64,000 bases of DNA from Pelomonas sp. Root1237 (GTDB lineage: Bacteria; Pseudomonadota; Gammaproteobacteria; Burkholderiales; Burkholderiaceae_C): NCBI RefSeq assembly GCF_001425055.1, contig NZ_LMDK01000006.1, positions 1-64,000 of the forward strand, written 5' to 3'. This document shows, piece by piece, positions 55,089 through 62,929 of this stretch. Below the pieces are notes generated by a model, which was not told the DNA's origin, made no database searches, and worked only from the letters and a program-made list of their open reading frames with translations. Positions within the stretch are counted from its first letter, which is position 1. Each line of letters begins with the position of its first letter. The translations under genes and the position numbers were made by a program.

Positions 55089-55567
55089 ACCGTCACCGAG
55101 AAACTCATCAGGATGGCATCCTCGCGCGGCCCCTGCTGCACCGGGTAATACGCGCGGCGCCTGCCAACCTCTGCGAAGCCGTAGCGGCGGTAGACCTCGC
55201 GAGCGCGCTCGTTGCCGACGCGCACCTCCAGCCACAGCTGCGTCAGGCCGCGGCGGCGGCATTCGCCCACCAGCCGGTCCAGCATGGCCACCGCCAGGCC
55301 GCGCCCCTGCCAGGCCGGCACAACGGTGATGTTGAGCAGGTGCATCTCGTCCACGCCCGGCATGGCGACCCAATAACCGAAAAGCTCGGCGCGCGGCCCG
55401 CGCAGCACCTCGGCCGGGTAGGCGGCCGCCAGCGAGTCGACGAAATTGCCATGCGTCCACGGCACCGGGTAGGCCTGGCGCTCGACGGCGATGATCTCGG
55501 TCAGGTCGGGCACCCGCATGGCCTCGGCCTCGAAGGGCGGCAGGCTGCGCTCCAGCAACGCGCTCAT
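55085..55567 (-). CDS. rimI: Ribosomal protein S18-alanine N-acetyltransferase RimI
   Basis: A 160-residue GNAT enzyme (AVERQAYPVPWTHGNFVDSL, acetyl-CoA loop VVPAWQGRGLAVAML, LWLEVRVGNERAREVYRRYG). RimI acetylates the N-terminal alanine of S18. It overlaps tsaB upstream and udg downstream by four bases each, the conserved tsaB-rimI order. Confidence 0.93.
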   Translation of the reverse strand: MSALLERSLPPFEAEAMRVPDLTEIIAVERQAYPVPWTHGNFVDSLAAAYPAEVLRGPRAELFGYWVAMPGVDEMHLLNITVVPAWQGRGLAVAMLDRLVGECRRRGLTQLWLEVRVGNERAREVYRRYGFAEVGRRRAYYPVQQGPREDAILMSFSVTV

Positions 55568-56247
55568 GACTTGAGTTCTCGCTCGGCCGTCGTCAGCGCG
55601 ACCTTGTCGCGCACATAGACGGGCAGGGCCTCGGCCGCGTCGCGCATCTCGCCACGCTGCCAGGCGGCCAGGGCCAAGGTACCCAGGGCTTCAGCGCGCG
55701 AACGGGCCTGCGGCCAGGTCTGCGGCAACACGCCCAGGGCCACGGCATATTCGGTCAGGGCCGTGCCGGCGACGGCCGCGGGCGTACCCCAATGCGCGGC
55801 CAGCGCCTCGGGCTTGTAGAGGGCGGGAGCTTCGACGACGACCCAGGCGCCATCGGCCCAGCGGTAGCGGGCCGCATAGATCTCGCCGATACGCGCGTCC
55901 ATCGCCACCCAGAGGTCGTCGCCGGCGCCTTGCGCACGGGCGTCCTCGGCGACCAGCATCAGGCTGTCAATGGCCAGCACCGGCCGGTCCAGCCCGAAGG
56001 CCAGGCCCTGCGCGACGGCGCAGGCGGTGCGCAGCCCGGTGAAGGCGCCGGGGCCCTGCCCGAAAGCGATGGCGTCCAGGTCGGCCATCGCGATGCCAGC
56101 GCCGGCCAGCAGGGCCTTGACCTCGGGCAGCATGCGTGCCGACGCCTGCGCCCCGCCCGGGGCCTCGAAAACCCGAGTCTGCCCCTCGGCCACGAGGGCC
56201 AGGGCCATCGTGTCGGTGGAGCTGTCGAGAGCCAGGAGGGAGGGCAT
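55564..56247 (-). CDS. tsaB: tRNA t6A-modification protein TsaB
   Basis: A 227-residue ASKHA-fold protein (SLLALDSSTDTMALALV, AIAFGQGPGAFTGLRTACAV, VAMDARIGEIYAARY). TsaB works with TsaD and TsaE in threonylcarbamoyl transfer to A37 of tRNAs. A TTG one codon before the ATG at 56247 exists. It is first in the tsaB-rimI-udg operon and divergent from dacB, leaving only 23 bases between the two starts. Confidence 0.94.
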   Translation of the reverse strand: MPSLLALDSSTDTMALALVAEGQTRVFEAPGGAQASARMLPEVKALLAGAGIAMADLDAIAFGQGPGAFTGLRTACAVAQGLAFGLDRPVLAIDSLMLVAEDARAQGAGDDLWVAMDARIGEIYAARYRWADGAWVVVEAPALYKPEALAAHWGTPAAVAGTALTEYAVALGVLPQTWPQARSRAEALGTLALAAWQRGEMRDAAEALPVYVRDKVALTTAERELKS

Positions 56248-56270
56248 CAACCCAGTGTAACTTTCGGGTC

Positions 56271-57656
56271 ATGCGCAGACAGGCGATGGGATGGGTGTTG
56301 GCGGGTTGGATCCTGGGGGTACAGGCGGCGGAACCATTGCCGCTGTCGGTCCAGGTCGCGCTGCGCCAGGCCCAGGTGCCGGCCACCGCTCTGGGCGTGT
56401 TCGTGCAGGCCCTGGATGAACCCCGGCCCCGCCTGGCCTGGCAGCCAGACATGCCACTGAACCCCGCCTCACTGACCAAGCTCGTCACCAGCATGGCGGC
56501 GCTGGACACCCTGGGCTCGGCCTGGCAATGGCAGACGCCGGTCTGGCTGACTGAGGACGGCGGCCTGGCCATCCAGGGCAGCGGCGACCCGCGCCTGTCC
56601 ACCGAGCGCGTCTGGGGGGTGCTGAAGCGCCTGGGCATCAGCGAATTGCGCGGACCGCTGCGCCTGGACCGCAGCGCCTTCACGCCCGGCGCCGCCGAGC
56701 CCGGCGACTTCGACAACGAGCCCTGGCGCGTCGGCAATGCGCTGCCCGAGGCCTTGCTGCTGAACTTCAAGGCGGTCAGCTACACGATCCGCGTCGAAGG
56801 CATGCAGGCCCGCATCAGCGCCGACCCGGCGTTGGACCCACCCCAGACCGTGCCGACGACGGCCGGGCCCTGCGGCGACTGGCGCGGCGCGCTGAAGCTG
56901 CAATGGGCCGCCGGCCAGCGCCCGCGCTTTGCCGGCAGCTATGCGGCGGCCTGCGGCGACCTGACCTGGACCCTGGCCGATCCCGACCCGGCCACCTACC
57001 CGGCGCGGCTGCTGGCGCTGATGCTGCGCGAAGCCGGCATCGCCTGGCGCGGCGAGGCCATCGTCGACGCACCAGCGCCCGCCAGCGCGCCCACGCTGCT
57101 GTGGCCCGGCCCGACGCTGGCCGAGGCGCTGCGCGATATGAACAAGGCCAGCAGCAATCTCACGGCCCAGCAGGTGTTGCTCAGCACCGCGCGCGCCGCT
57201 GGCGTGCCCGCGCCCTCACCCGACGCGGCGGCAACCTGGCTGCAGGCCTGGCTGGACGCGCATGCCGGCACGACGCCACCGACCCGCGTGGTCAACGGCT
57301 CCGGCCTGGCCCGCGAGACGCGCATGAGCCCGGCCCAGCTGGCAGCGCTGCTGCGCTGGGCCTGGGGCCAGCCCTGGATGCCTGAGCTGTTGGCCTCGCT
57401 ACCGGTGGCCGGGCTGGACGGTACGCTGTCACGCCAGCCCGGGCGCTTTGGCGCTGCGGCCGGGCGGGCGCATCTCAAGACCGGTTCGCTGCGCGACGTC
57501 GTCGCGCTGGCCGGCATCGTTGATGCGCCCTCGGGCAAGCGCTGGGTGCTGGTTGCCATCGTCAACCACCCACAGGCCCAGGCCGCGCGCGGAGTGCTGG
57601 ATGCAGTATTGCGCTGGGTGGCGCAGGACGCGCCGGAGGGCAAGGCCGGGCGCTGA
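56271..57656 (+). CDS. dacB: D-alanyl-D-alanine carboxypeptidase/endopeptidase PBP4
   Basis: A 461-residue class C PBP. The signal peptide covers residues 1-20. The SxxK motif is NPASLTKLVTS (Ser67, Lys70), SxN is in MNKASSNLTAQQVL and KTG in GRAHLKTGSLRDVVAL. A large insert domain after the first motif (LAIQGSGDPRLSTE) is typical of DacB. It cleaves peptidoglycan cross-links or terminal D-alanine in the periplasm. The start at 56271 follows the conserved N-terminus. Confidence 0.92.
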   Translation: MRRQAMGWVLAGWILGVQAAEPLPLSVQVALRQAQVPATALGVFVQALDEPRPRLAWQPDMPLNPASLTKLVTSMAALDTLGSAWQWQTPVWLTEDGGLAIQGSGDPRLSTERVWGVLKRLGISELRGPLRLDRSAFTPGAAEPGDFDNEPWRVGNALPEALLLNFKAVSYTIRVEGMQARISADPALDPPQTVPTTAGPCGDWRGALKLQWAAGQRPRFAGSYAAACGDLTWTLADPDPATYPARLLALMLREAGIAWRGEAIVDAPAPASAPTLLWPGPTLAEALRDMNKASSNLTAQQVLLSTARAAGVPAPSPDAAATWLQAWLDAHAGTTPPTRVVNGSGLARETRMSPAQLAALLRWAWGQPWMPELLASLPVAGLDGTLSRQPGRFGAAAGRAHLKTGSLRDVVALAGIVDAPSGKRWVLVAIVNHPQAQAARGVLDAVLRWVAQDAPEGKAGR

Positions 57657-57664
57657 CGCGCAGG

Positions 57665-58102
57665 TCAGGCGTCGCTCTCAGCGGCGTAGGGCTCGACGCC
57701 CTGGCCCGTGAACCAGGTGTCCCGCTCAGACACATGGCCGCCGCCGACGGCGTTGTAGTTCACCGTGAGTTCCTCATCGGCGGCAATGTCGCGGATGGCC
57801 ACGAAGCGCAACAGCCGCAGCTCAACATCGGCCTCGTAGCGCATATTGGCCGGGTTCTCATGGTTGTACATGCTGCCATAGCCGAGAGCCAGGCAATGGC
57901 CGCTTGTGGTGTGAGCCAGCACGCCCCAGTTGAAGAGCAGTTTTCTGACCTCCTCGGGAATCGACGTGTAGGAGCCGGTGAACAGCACGACAGGGCAGGC
58001 CTCGACGGTCTCCCCCTTGGCATGAGGCCGTGACGCATAGGCGCCGCGGCCTTTGGTCGTGCCCGTGTCCTTGATGTAGACGCTGGGGGATTGGATGGTC
58101 AT
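57665..58102 (-). CDS. SET-domain protein
   Basis: A 145-residue protein made almost wholly of a SET domain (KDTGTTKGRGAYASRPHAKG, LALGYGSMYNHENPANMRYE, IAADEELTVNYNAVGGG). SET domains methylate lysines with SAM; in bacteria they are rarer and their targets mostly unknown. The NHxxxPN segment and final ELTxNY are intact, which suggests activity. It converges with dacB. Confidence 0.85.
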   Translation of the reverse strand: MTIQSPSVYIKDTGTTKGRGAYASRPHAKGETVEACPVVLFTGSYTSIPEEVRKLLFNWGVLAHTTSGHCLALGYGSMYNHENPANMRYEADVELRLLRFVAIRDIAADEELTVNYNAVGGGHVSERDTWFTGQGVEPYAAESDA

Positions 58103-58270
58103 GAGGCGGATTCTCGCTATCCCCGCGCCCGAGCTTGTGCAGCGAGAGCCGCGCCGCGGTAGGAGGCCACCTACCGGCAGCTTCAACGGCGTCCGACCAT
58201 CCGCGACGGGCCGCCTCACTAAAGTGCACTGACGAGGTGGGGCGCCGCTCCATCCCTGACAGGAGCTGCT

Positions 58271-58444
58271 ATGTCCTTCCTGCTCTATATCGTCGGCTTG
58301 GCCGTGCTGCTGGGCGGCTTGGCCTGGGCCCTGATCACGGCCGGCCTGGCGGCCACCTATGTCGCCATCGCCTGTCTCATCGTCGCCGGTGTCGGCATCA
58401 TGATGGCCGTGTCCCGCACCCGGGCCAAGGATCCGCCGGCCTGA
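58271..58444 (+). CDS. Small two-helix membrane protein
   Basis: A 57-residue protein with two hydrophobic stretches: LLYIVGLAVLLGGLAWALIT and ATYVAIACLIVAGVGIMMAV, ending in RTRAKDPPA. It has AGGAGCTGCT immediately upstream of the ATG, which supports real translation. No function is known. Confidence 0.65.
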   Translation: MSFLLYIVGLAVLLGGLAWALITAGLAATYVAIACLIVAGVGIMMAVSRTRAKDPPA

Positions 58445-58627
58445 CGTCAGGGCGCCGCCGGCGGGCAGCCGAAGGCATCAGGCCGCGGAATCGGCAGATT
58501 TCCATCGACGCGCCCGGCCACGCTCGTGCCTGCCGCGCCCGCCATTCGCGCAGCGCCGCTGCCATTCGCCCACTTCAGCCGGCCATTCGCCCGCCGGCCG
58601 GGTCGAAGCCAGGAGATCGGCCCGAGC

Positions 58628-59323
58628 ATGGCCGTCATGAACCTCCGACGCACCCTCCGCGACAACCGCGGCTTCATCCTCTTCCTGCTCAGCTTCGCGC
58701 TGTTCCGCACCGCGGTGGCCGATTGGAACCCCATCCCCTCGGGCTCGATGCGGCCGACGCTGCTGGAAGGCGATGTCGTGCTCGTCAACCGCCTGGCATA
58801 TGACCTCAAGCTGCCGCTGACCGACGTCGTGCTGCTGCCGCTGGGTGAGCCCCAGCGCGGCGATGTCGTCACGCTGAGTTCGCCGGCCGGCGGCACGCGG
58901 CTGATCAAGCGCATCGTCGGCCTGCCGGGCGATCGCGTCGAGATGCGCGACGACGTGCTGATCCTCAATGGAACGCCGCTGAGCTACAGCGGCAACCAGT
59001 CTCATGGCGAGGCGGTGGCGCCCGGCTGGGTCGTTGACGCGGTGCGCGCCACCGAGGACCTTGACGGCCGGCCCCATGCTGTCCAGTTCCTGCCGGCCCT
59101 CAGCGCGCGGCGCAACTTCGCCGAGCTCACCGTGCCGGCAGGGCAGTATTTCCTGCTCGGCGACAACCGCGACAACAGTGAGGACTCGCGCTTCATCGGC
59201 ACGGTGCCGCGCGAGAAGCTGATCGGTCGGGCCCATCACGTCATCGTGGCGGCGGACTGGTTGGGCGAGGACGGATGGCGGATGGCGCCGCGCTTCGAAC
59301 GCTGGGTGTCGGCGATCCGCTGA
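58628..59323 (+). CDS. lepB: Signal peptidase I
   Basis: A 231-residue signal peptidase with a single N-terminal helix (GFILFLLSFALFRTAVADW). The nucleophile is Ser40 in IPSGSMRPTLLEGD and the base Lys94 in TRLIKRIVGLPGD; GQYFLLGDNRDNSEDSRFIG is box E. It cleaves secretory signal peptides at the outer face of the inner membrane. It is shorter than the main LepB of Burkholderiales and stands away from lepA and rnc, so it may be a second copy. The ATG at 58628 is used. Confidence 0.88.
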   Translation: MAVMNLRRTLRDNRGFILFLLSFALFRTAVADWNPIPSGSMRPTLLEGDVVLVNRLAYDLKLPLTDVVLLPLGEPQRGDVVTLSSPAGGTRLIKRIVGLPGDRVEMRDDVLILNGTPLSYSGNQSHGEAVAPGWVVDAVRATEDLDGRPHAVQFLPALSARRNFAELTVPAGQYFLLGDNRDNSEDSRFIGTVPREKLIGRAHHVIVAADWLGEDGWRMAPRFERWVSAIR

Positions 59324-59454
59324 GTGCATGCTTGTCGCAGGCCGTGACCAAGCCCACACCTTTTGCGCCGCCCATCGACCGGCGCCCGTCGAAAGCCGAA
59401 GAAGCGGTGTTTTTCGGCACGGGTTTGAGGTGCGGCGGTTCTATCTTCGCGGCC

Positions 59455-59790
59455 ATGACATCCCGCCGCCACCGCCGCTCGCTCCCGCTGCCCAGCTTCG
59501 GCCCACGCCGCGTCAGCTGCCCCGAGGGGTCGGTGCGGCTGGTGATCGAGGAGCAGTGGACCTGCGAGGAACGCCCGATGCAGGCCGAGCTGCAGCTGCT
59601 GGAGCGCTTCTCGGCGCTGATGGCCGCCCAGGGCTGGCCCGCGCATGTGTCACGCATGGCCTATGACCGCATCTACGCTGGCGAGCGCTTCGGCTTCGCC
59701 AAGCGAGCCGGCCGAGGCGAACTCCCTGCCCTGGCACGAGAGCTGATCCTGTGCTGGCGCGCCAACCGCAGCGAGCCAGTGCAGGGCTGA
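59455..59790 (+). CDS. Hypothetical protein, 111 residues
   Basis: Starts MTSRRHRRSLPLPSFGPRRV and ends ILCWRANRSEPVQG. It has a basic N-terminus, then a helical middle (QAELQLLERFSALMAAQGWP, ARELILCWRAN). No recognised domain. The preceding 131 bases after lepB hold a GCCGAA/TTCGGC pairing but no gene. Its composition matches neighbouring genes. Confidence 0.55.
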   Translation: MTSRRHRRSLPLPSFGPRRVSCPEGSVRLVIEEQWTCEERPMQAELQLLERFSALMAAQGWPAHVSRMAYDRIYAGERFGFAKRAGRGELPALARELILCWRANRSEPVQG

Positions 59791-59862
59791 GTCTCAGGCC
59801 GCTCGCGTGCCCTGCGGGGGCTGCTGGTCAAGCACCTGCGCAACATGGGTCTATGCCCGTCG

Positions 59863-59926
59863 CGCCGTAGCGCCGTAGCGCCGTAGCGCCGTAGCGCCGT
59901 AGCGCCGTAGCGCCGTAGCGCCGTAG
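59863..59926. repeat. Eight exact tandem copies of an octamer
   Basis: CGCCGTAG occurs eight times in direct succession (64 bases) in the gap between the hypothetical gene and the OmpA-like lipoprotein gene, ending 120 bases before that gene's ATG. Slippage here would change spacing in a promoter region. It is not a CRISPR: there are no spacers. Confidence 0.9.
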
Positions 59927-60046
59927 CGCAGAACGGTAAGGCTTTGTTCAGCCCGGTTAACGGCGCAAGGATTGCTCACAGCTCGGTACGTTTGTCCGTG
60001 AAGGACTGCCTACATTCGCACCACTTTCTTATCCACGAGACTACCG

Positions 60047-60661
60047 ATGTCGAGACTTTCGCCCCTGATCGTCGCCAGCAGCGTCATGTTGCTGAGCGCT
60101 TGCGCCACCAAGGATTTCGTCAAAGAGACAGTCGCTCCGGTGCAGACCAGCGTGGACGGCCTCGGCACCCGGGTGCAGGCGCATGACGAGGGCCTCAAGG
60201 CCCTGGATGGGCGGCTGCAGGGCAGCGAGGCACGCATGCTGGCCCTTCTGCAGCAGGAGGCTGCAGCGCGAACCCAGGCCTTCAACAACCTGCCCAAGCC
60301 GCCCGGCCTGCTGATGAGTACCGTGCTGACCGATGACAAGGTCAAATTCAAGTCGGGCCGCTTCCAGCTCACCGAGCAGGCTGGCCAGGAACTCGATCAA
60401 CTCGTCGCCAAGCTCAAGGCCGACAACCAGCCGGTGTTCATCGAAATCCAGGGCCACACCGACGCGACCGGCAGCGACACGATCAACCAGCAACTGGGCC
60501 TCAAGCGAGCCGAAGCCGTGCGCCTGCACCTGTCTCGCGCCGGCCTGCCGCTGGCGCGCATGGCTACGATCAGCTACGGCGAATCTGCGCCCCTGGCCGA
60601 CAACAACACCCGCGAAGGCCGCAGCACGAACCGGCGGGTTCAGCTGATCGTGATGCGCTGA
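60047..60661 (+). CDS. OmpA-family lipoprotein
   Basis: A 204-residue lipoprotein (VMLLSACATKDF, lipobox LSAC) with a coiled region up to about residue 80, then an OmpA/MotB peptidoglycan-binding domain (VFIEIQGHTDATGSDTINQQ, RAEAVRLHLSRAGLP, EGRSTNRRVQLIVM). It should tether the outer membrane to the cell wall. It stands alone. Upstream, the octamer array and TTGTTCA-like sequence may belong to its promoter region. Confidence 0.88.
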   Translation: MSRLSPLIVASSVMLLSACATKDFVKETVAPVQTSVDGLGTRVQAHDEGLKALDGRLQGSEARMLALLQQEAAARTQAFNNLPKPPGLLMSTVLTDDKVKFKSGRFQLTEQAGQELDQLVAKLKADNQPVFIEIQGHTDATGSDTINQQLGLKRAEAVRLHLSRAGLPLARMATISYGESAPLADNNTREGRSTNRRVQLIVMR

Positions 60662-60853
60662 GCTGGAGGGGAAGCCGCAACGCGATTGCGGCACTACAGC
60701 TGGACAACGACCAAGCCGCAGGCAGAAGCGACGCTTGAGCGCATCACGCTCCCTTCCTGCGGCTGAACTGTTCCTGAAGCGGTGGCCAGACTGAAGAGGC
60801 ATTGGGCGTTGATACCGCGTCCCGGCCCACTGTGTCGTCCGCCGCGGACGAGA
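60662..60853. other. Intergenic stretch with one hairpin
   Basis: 192 bases between convergent genes. GCCGCAA with TTGCGGC (60674-60692) makes a 7-bp stem soon after the OmpA-like gene; no T-run follows. I see no gene. Confidence 0.4.
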
Positions 60854-61186
60854 CTATTTCGCAGGCGAGAAAGAGGTTGGCGCCAAGAACGAGTTGTCCA
60901 TCTTCGCAACAATCGGTCCTGCTGCCTCGCTCGCCTTTCTGACCTCGACCCATTCGGGATCGGCGACAAACTTGCTCCACTTGACCTCACGATCGGCCAT
61001 GCTCTCCCAGACAAGCATGTAGGTGAGCGCGTTGCTGTCAGGTCCGACTGCCGTCGTCCAATATCCGAGTTGATGAATTCCCAGCCGGTTCCAGATGCCC
61101 ACGGTGTGATCGCGAAATCTTGCAAGAACGTCGGGTAGCCGGCCAGGCATTGCCGTATAGACGCGCAGTTCGTAGATCATCGACAT
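60854..61186 (-). CDS. NIPSNAP family protein
   Basis: A 110-residue protein with the NIPSNAP (dimeric alpha-beta barrel) pattern: MIYELRVYTAMPGRLPDVLA, LGYWTTAVGPDSNALTYMLV and WSKFVADPEWVEVRKASE. Members act as small ligand-binding or enzymatic barrel proteins; function is unknown in bacteria. AGGA precedes the ATG at 61186; a second ATG two codons in is possible. It is divergent from the LacI-type gene. Confidence 0.87.
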   Translation of the reverse strand: MSMIYELRVYTAMPGRLPDVLARFRDHTVGIWNRLGIHQLGYWTTAVGPDSNALTYMLVWESMADREVKWSKFVADPEWVEVRKASEAAGPIVAKMDNSFLAPTSFSPAK

Positions 61187-61418
61187 CAGTCCTGGGAAGA
61201 TTGTTGCGAGTTGACGGGGTGGCGGGCGTGACCGCCAGGCTCACATTGTGCTGTCCAAGCGCGCGTGCTGGCGTCGCCAGGAAGACGCCTGCCAAGAAAG
61301 CGGGCAAGTTGAAGGGGCGTCCTGGACCGGGTTGCTGCCGACTTCCAGCCGTGGCGACGCCGAGCTTGCGGACGGCCCGGTGCTACAGTGCGCCGCTCGT
61401 TCACCCCGCCGCCGGTCA

Positions 61419-62528
61419 GTGTCCGCCTCGACACCCAAGCCTTCCCAGCCGACGAAAAGTCGTCGTCACAGATTGCCCACGCTCGCTGACGTCGCGCGAG
61501 AAGCTGGCGTGTCGGATGTCGCGGCCTCCTGCGCGCTCAACGCCGGCAAAGGCTCGACGCGCGTATCCATGGAGACGCGCGAACGGGTGCTGGCGGCGGC
61601 GGAGCGCCTGCGCTACCGGCCAAACGCGACGGCACGCGCACTCAGCCGTCAACGGGCCAACGCCATCGGCTTCGTCGCGAACATTGCCAATGAGGAACCC
61701 AACCTCTACTTCCTGGAGGTGTTCAATGGCGTCGTGCGGGGCGCGACCGAGGCCGAGCAGGCGACATGCGTCTTCCCGCTCAGCGGCTGGGAAGAAGCGC
61801 CCAAGCGCATCCCCGCGCTGTGCGACGGCCGCGTCGACGGGCTGGTCGTTCTGGCGCCGTATCTGGAAGATGACAGCACGAGCTGGCTGCCTCCCCATAC
61901 GCCCTTGGTCACGATCCATGCGGGCATGCAGCTGCAGGGCCAGGTGAACGTCGAGGCGGACGACGAGGCGGGCGGCTTTGGCATCGTGCGCCACATGCTT
62001 GAACTCGGCCATCGCCATATCCTGTGCGTGGGCGGGCCGCCGCACACCAAGGGTGCGGACCGCCGTGTCGAGGGCTTCTTGCGCGCGCATGCCGAAACCG
62101 GCGTAGAGGTCGCTGCCGACCATGTGATCCGTACCTGGTTCACCGTGCAGGGCGGCCGACAGGCGATGGAGACGTGGCTGCAGGGCCACCGCGGTGAACG
62201 CTTGCCCGAGGCCATCTTCTGTGGCAACGACGCCATCGCGTTCGGTTGCATGGAAGCGCTGGAGGCGCGAGGGCTGAGCGTGCCTCGGGATATTTCGATC
62301 GCTGGCTTTGACGATACCTTGCTGGCCCGCACCCTGCGCATGACGACCGTGCGCCAGCCCCTGCTCGAAATGGGTCGTCAGGCGGTCAACGTCCTCATGC
62401 AATTGATCGAGGCGCAGCGCAGTGGACAGATGTACGAGGGCCCGCGCAATATCGTCCTGCCCGTCGAGATCCTTCCCGGCCGGACTTTGATCGCCCCTGC
62501 GCGCGGCGCGATGCTGACGATCTCCTGA
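61419..62528 (+). CDS. LacI-family transcriptional regulator
   Basis: A protein of about 369 residues with a LacI helix-turn-helix (LPTLADVAREAGVSDVAASC, YRPNATARALSRQRANAIGF) and a sugar-binding domain (DGRVDGLVVLAPYLEDD, SIAGFDDTLLARTLRMTTVR). The start is uncertain; I chose a GTG at 61419, and a GTG at 61380 is also open. The 5' flank to the NIPSNAP gene (232 bases) shows no other gene. It is the regulator next to the endoglucanase gene. Confidence 0.88.
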   Translation: MSASTPKPSQPTKSRRHRLPTLADVAREAGVSDVAASCALNAGKGSTRVSMETRERVLAAAERLRYRPNATARALSRQRANAIGFVANIANEEPNLYFLEVFNGVVRGATEAEQATCVFPLSGWEEAPKRIPALCDGRVDGLVVLAPYLEDDSTSWLPPHTPLVTIHAGMQLQGQVNVEADDEAGGFGIVRHMLELGHRHILCVGGPPHTKGADRRVEGFLRAHAETGVEVAADHVIRTWFTVQGGRQAMETWLQGHRGERLPEAIFCGNDAIAFGCMEALEARGLSVPRDISIAGFDDTLLARTLRMTTVRQPLLEMGRQAVNVLMQLIEAQRSGQMYEGPRNIVLPVEILPGRTLIAPARGAMLTIS

Positions 62529-62573
62529 AGCTGTAAGCAGGTGCAGCGGCGCCGATGGGTTTCCCCTAATTAG

Positions 62574-62590
62574 TTCGGTTGTCGACCGAA
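62574..62590. promoter_or_regulatory. Palindrome 1 upstream of the endoglucanase gene
   Basis: TTCGGT TGTCG ACCGAA, a perfect 6-5-6 inverted repeat in an A/T-rich context (AATTAG before, TTAAG after), just after the LacI-type gene. A candidate regulator site. Confidence 0.45.
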
Positions 62591-62625
62591 TTAAGATGAC
62601 CTCGCGGCACTGCTGCAATTTTTTT

Positions 62626-62642
62626 CGCCGAATGATTCGGCG
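62626..62642. promoter_or_regulatory. Palindrome 2 upstream of the endoglucanase gene
   Basis: CGCCGAA TGA TTCGGCG, a perfect 7-3-7 inverted repeat, centred about five helical turns (52 bases) from palindrome 1 and sharing the half-site TTCGG. Confidence 0.45.
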
Positions 62643-62929
62643 TCGAATCAATCCTCGCATGGTGCTCACGCCGACCTGCCAAGCCTCCGACCGACCGGAT
62701 CGACCGGCGGCGGTCGCCATGCACGCCCACACCACGTCGAGCAGCCGCGGGCCATCCTGCCCGCGCCGTTTTGAGCCCAGCCTGGCCCGCAGGACCTGGT
62801 GCTGGCACTGCCTCCGGCAGTCCATCGATGTCGTCGGGATGTAGCCATGCATTGAAGCTGCATCTTTCACAACGCTCGTGACCGGAGGAGACAACCGGCC
62901 GAGCACTTTTCAACCTTGAAAGGTAGAAC

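Larger units (their letters stand above)
62529..62929 (+). promoter_or_regulatory. Intergenic control region of the endoglucanase gene
   Basis: 401 bases between the LacI-type gene and the endoglucanase gene. It contains the two palindromes listed separately, an A/T-rich patch (62618-62625) and an AGGTAGAACATG start context. I see no gene in it on either strand. Confidence 0.55.

Noticed and set aside
59863-59926. CRISPR array
   Set aside because: The octamer copies are contiguous with no spacers and no cas genes are near.
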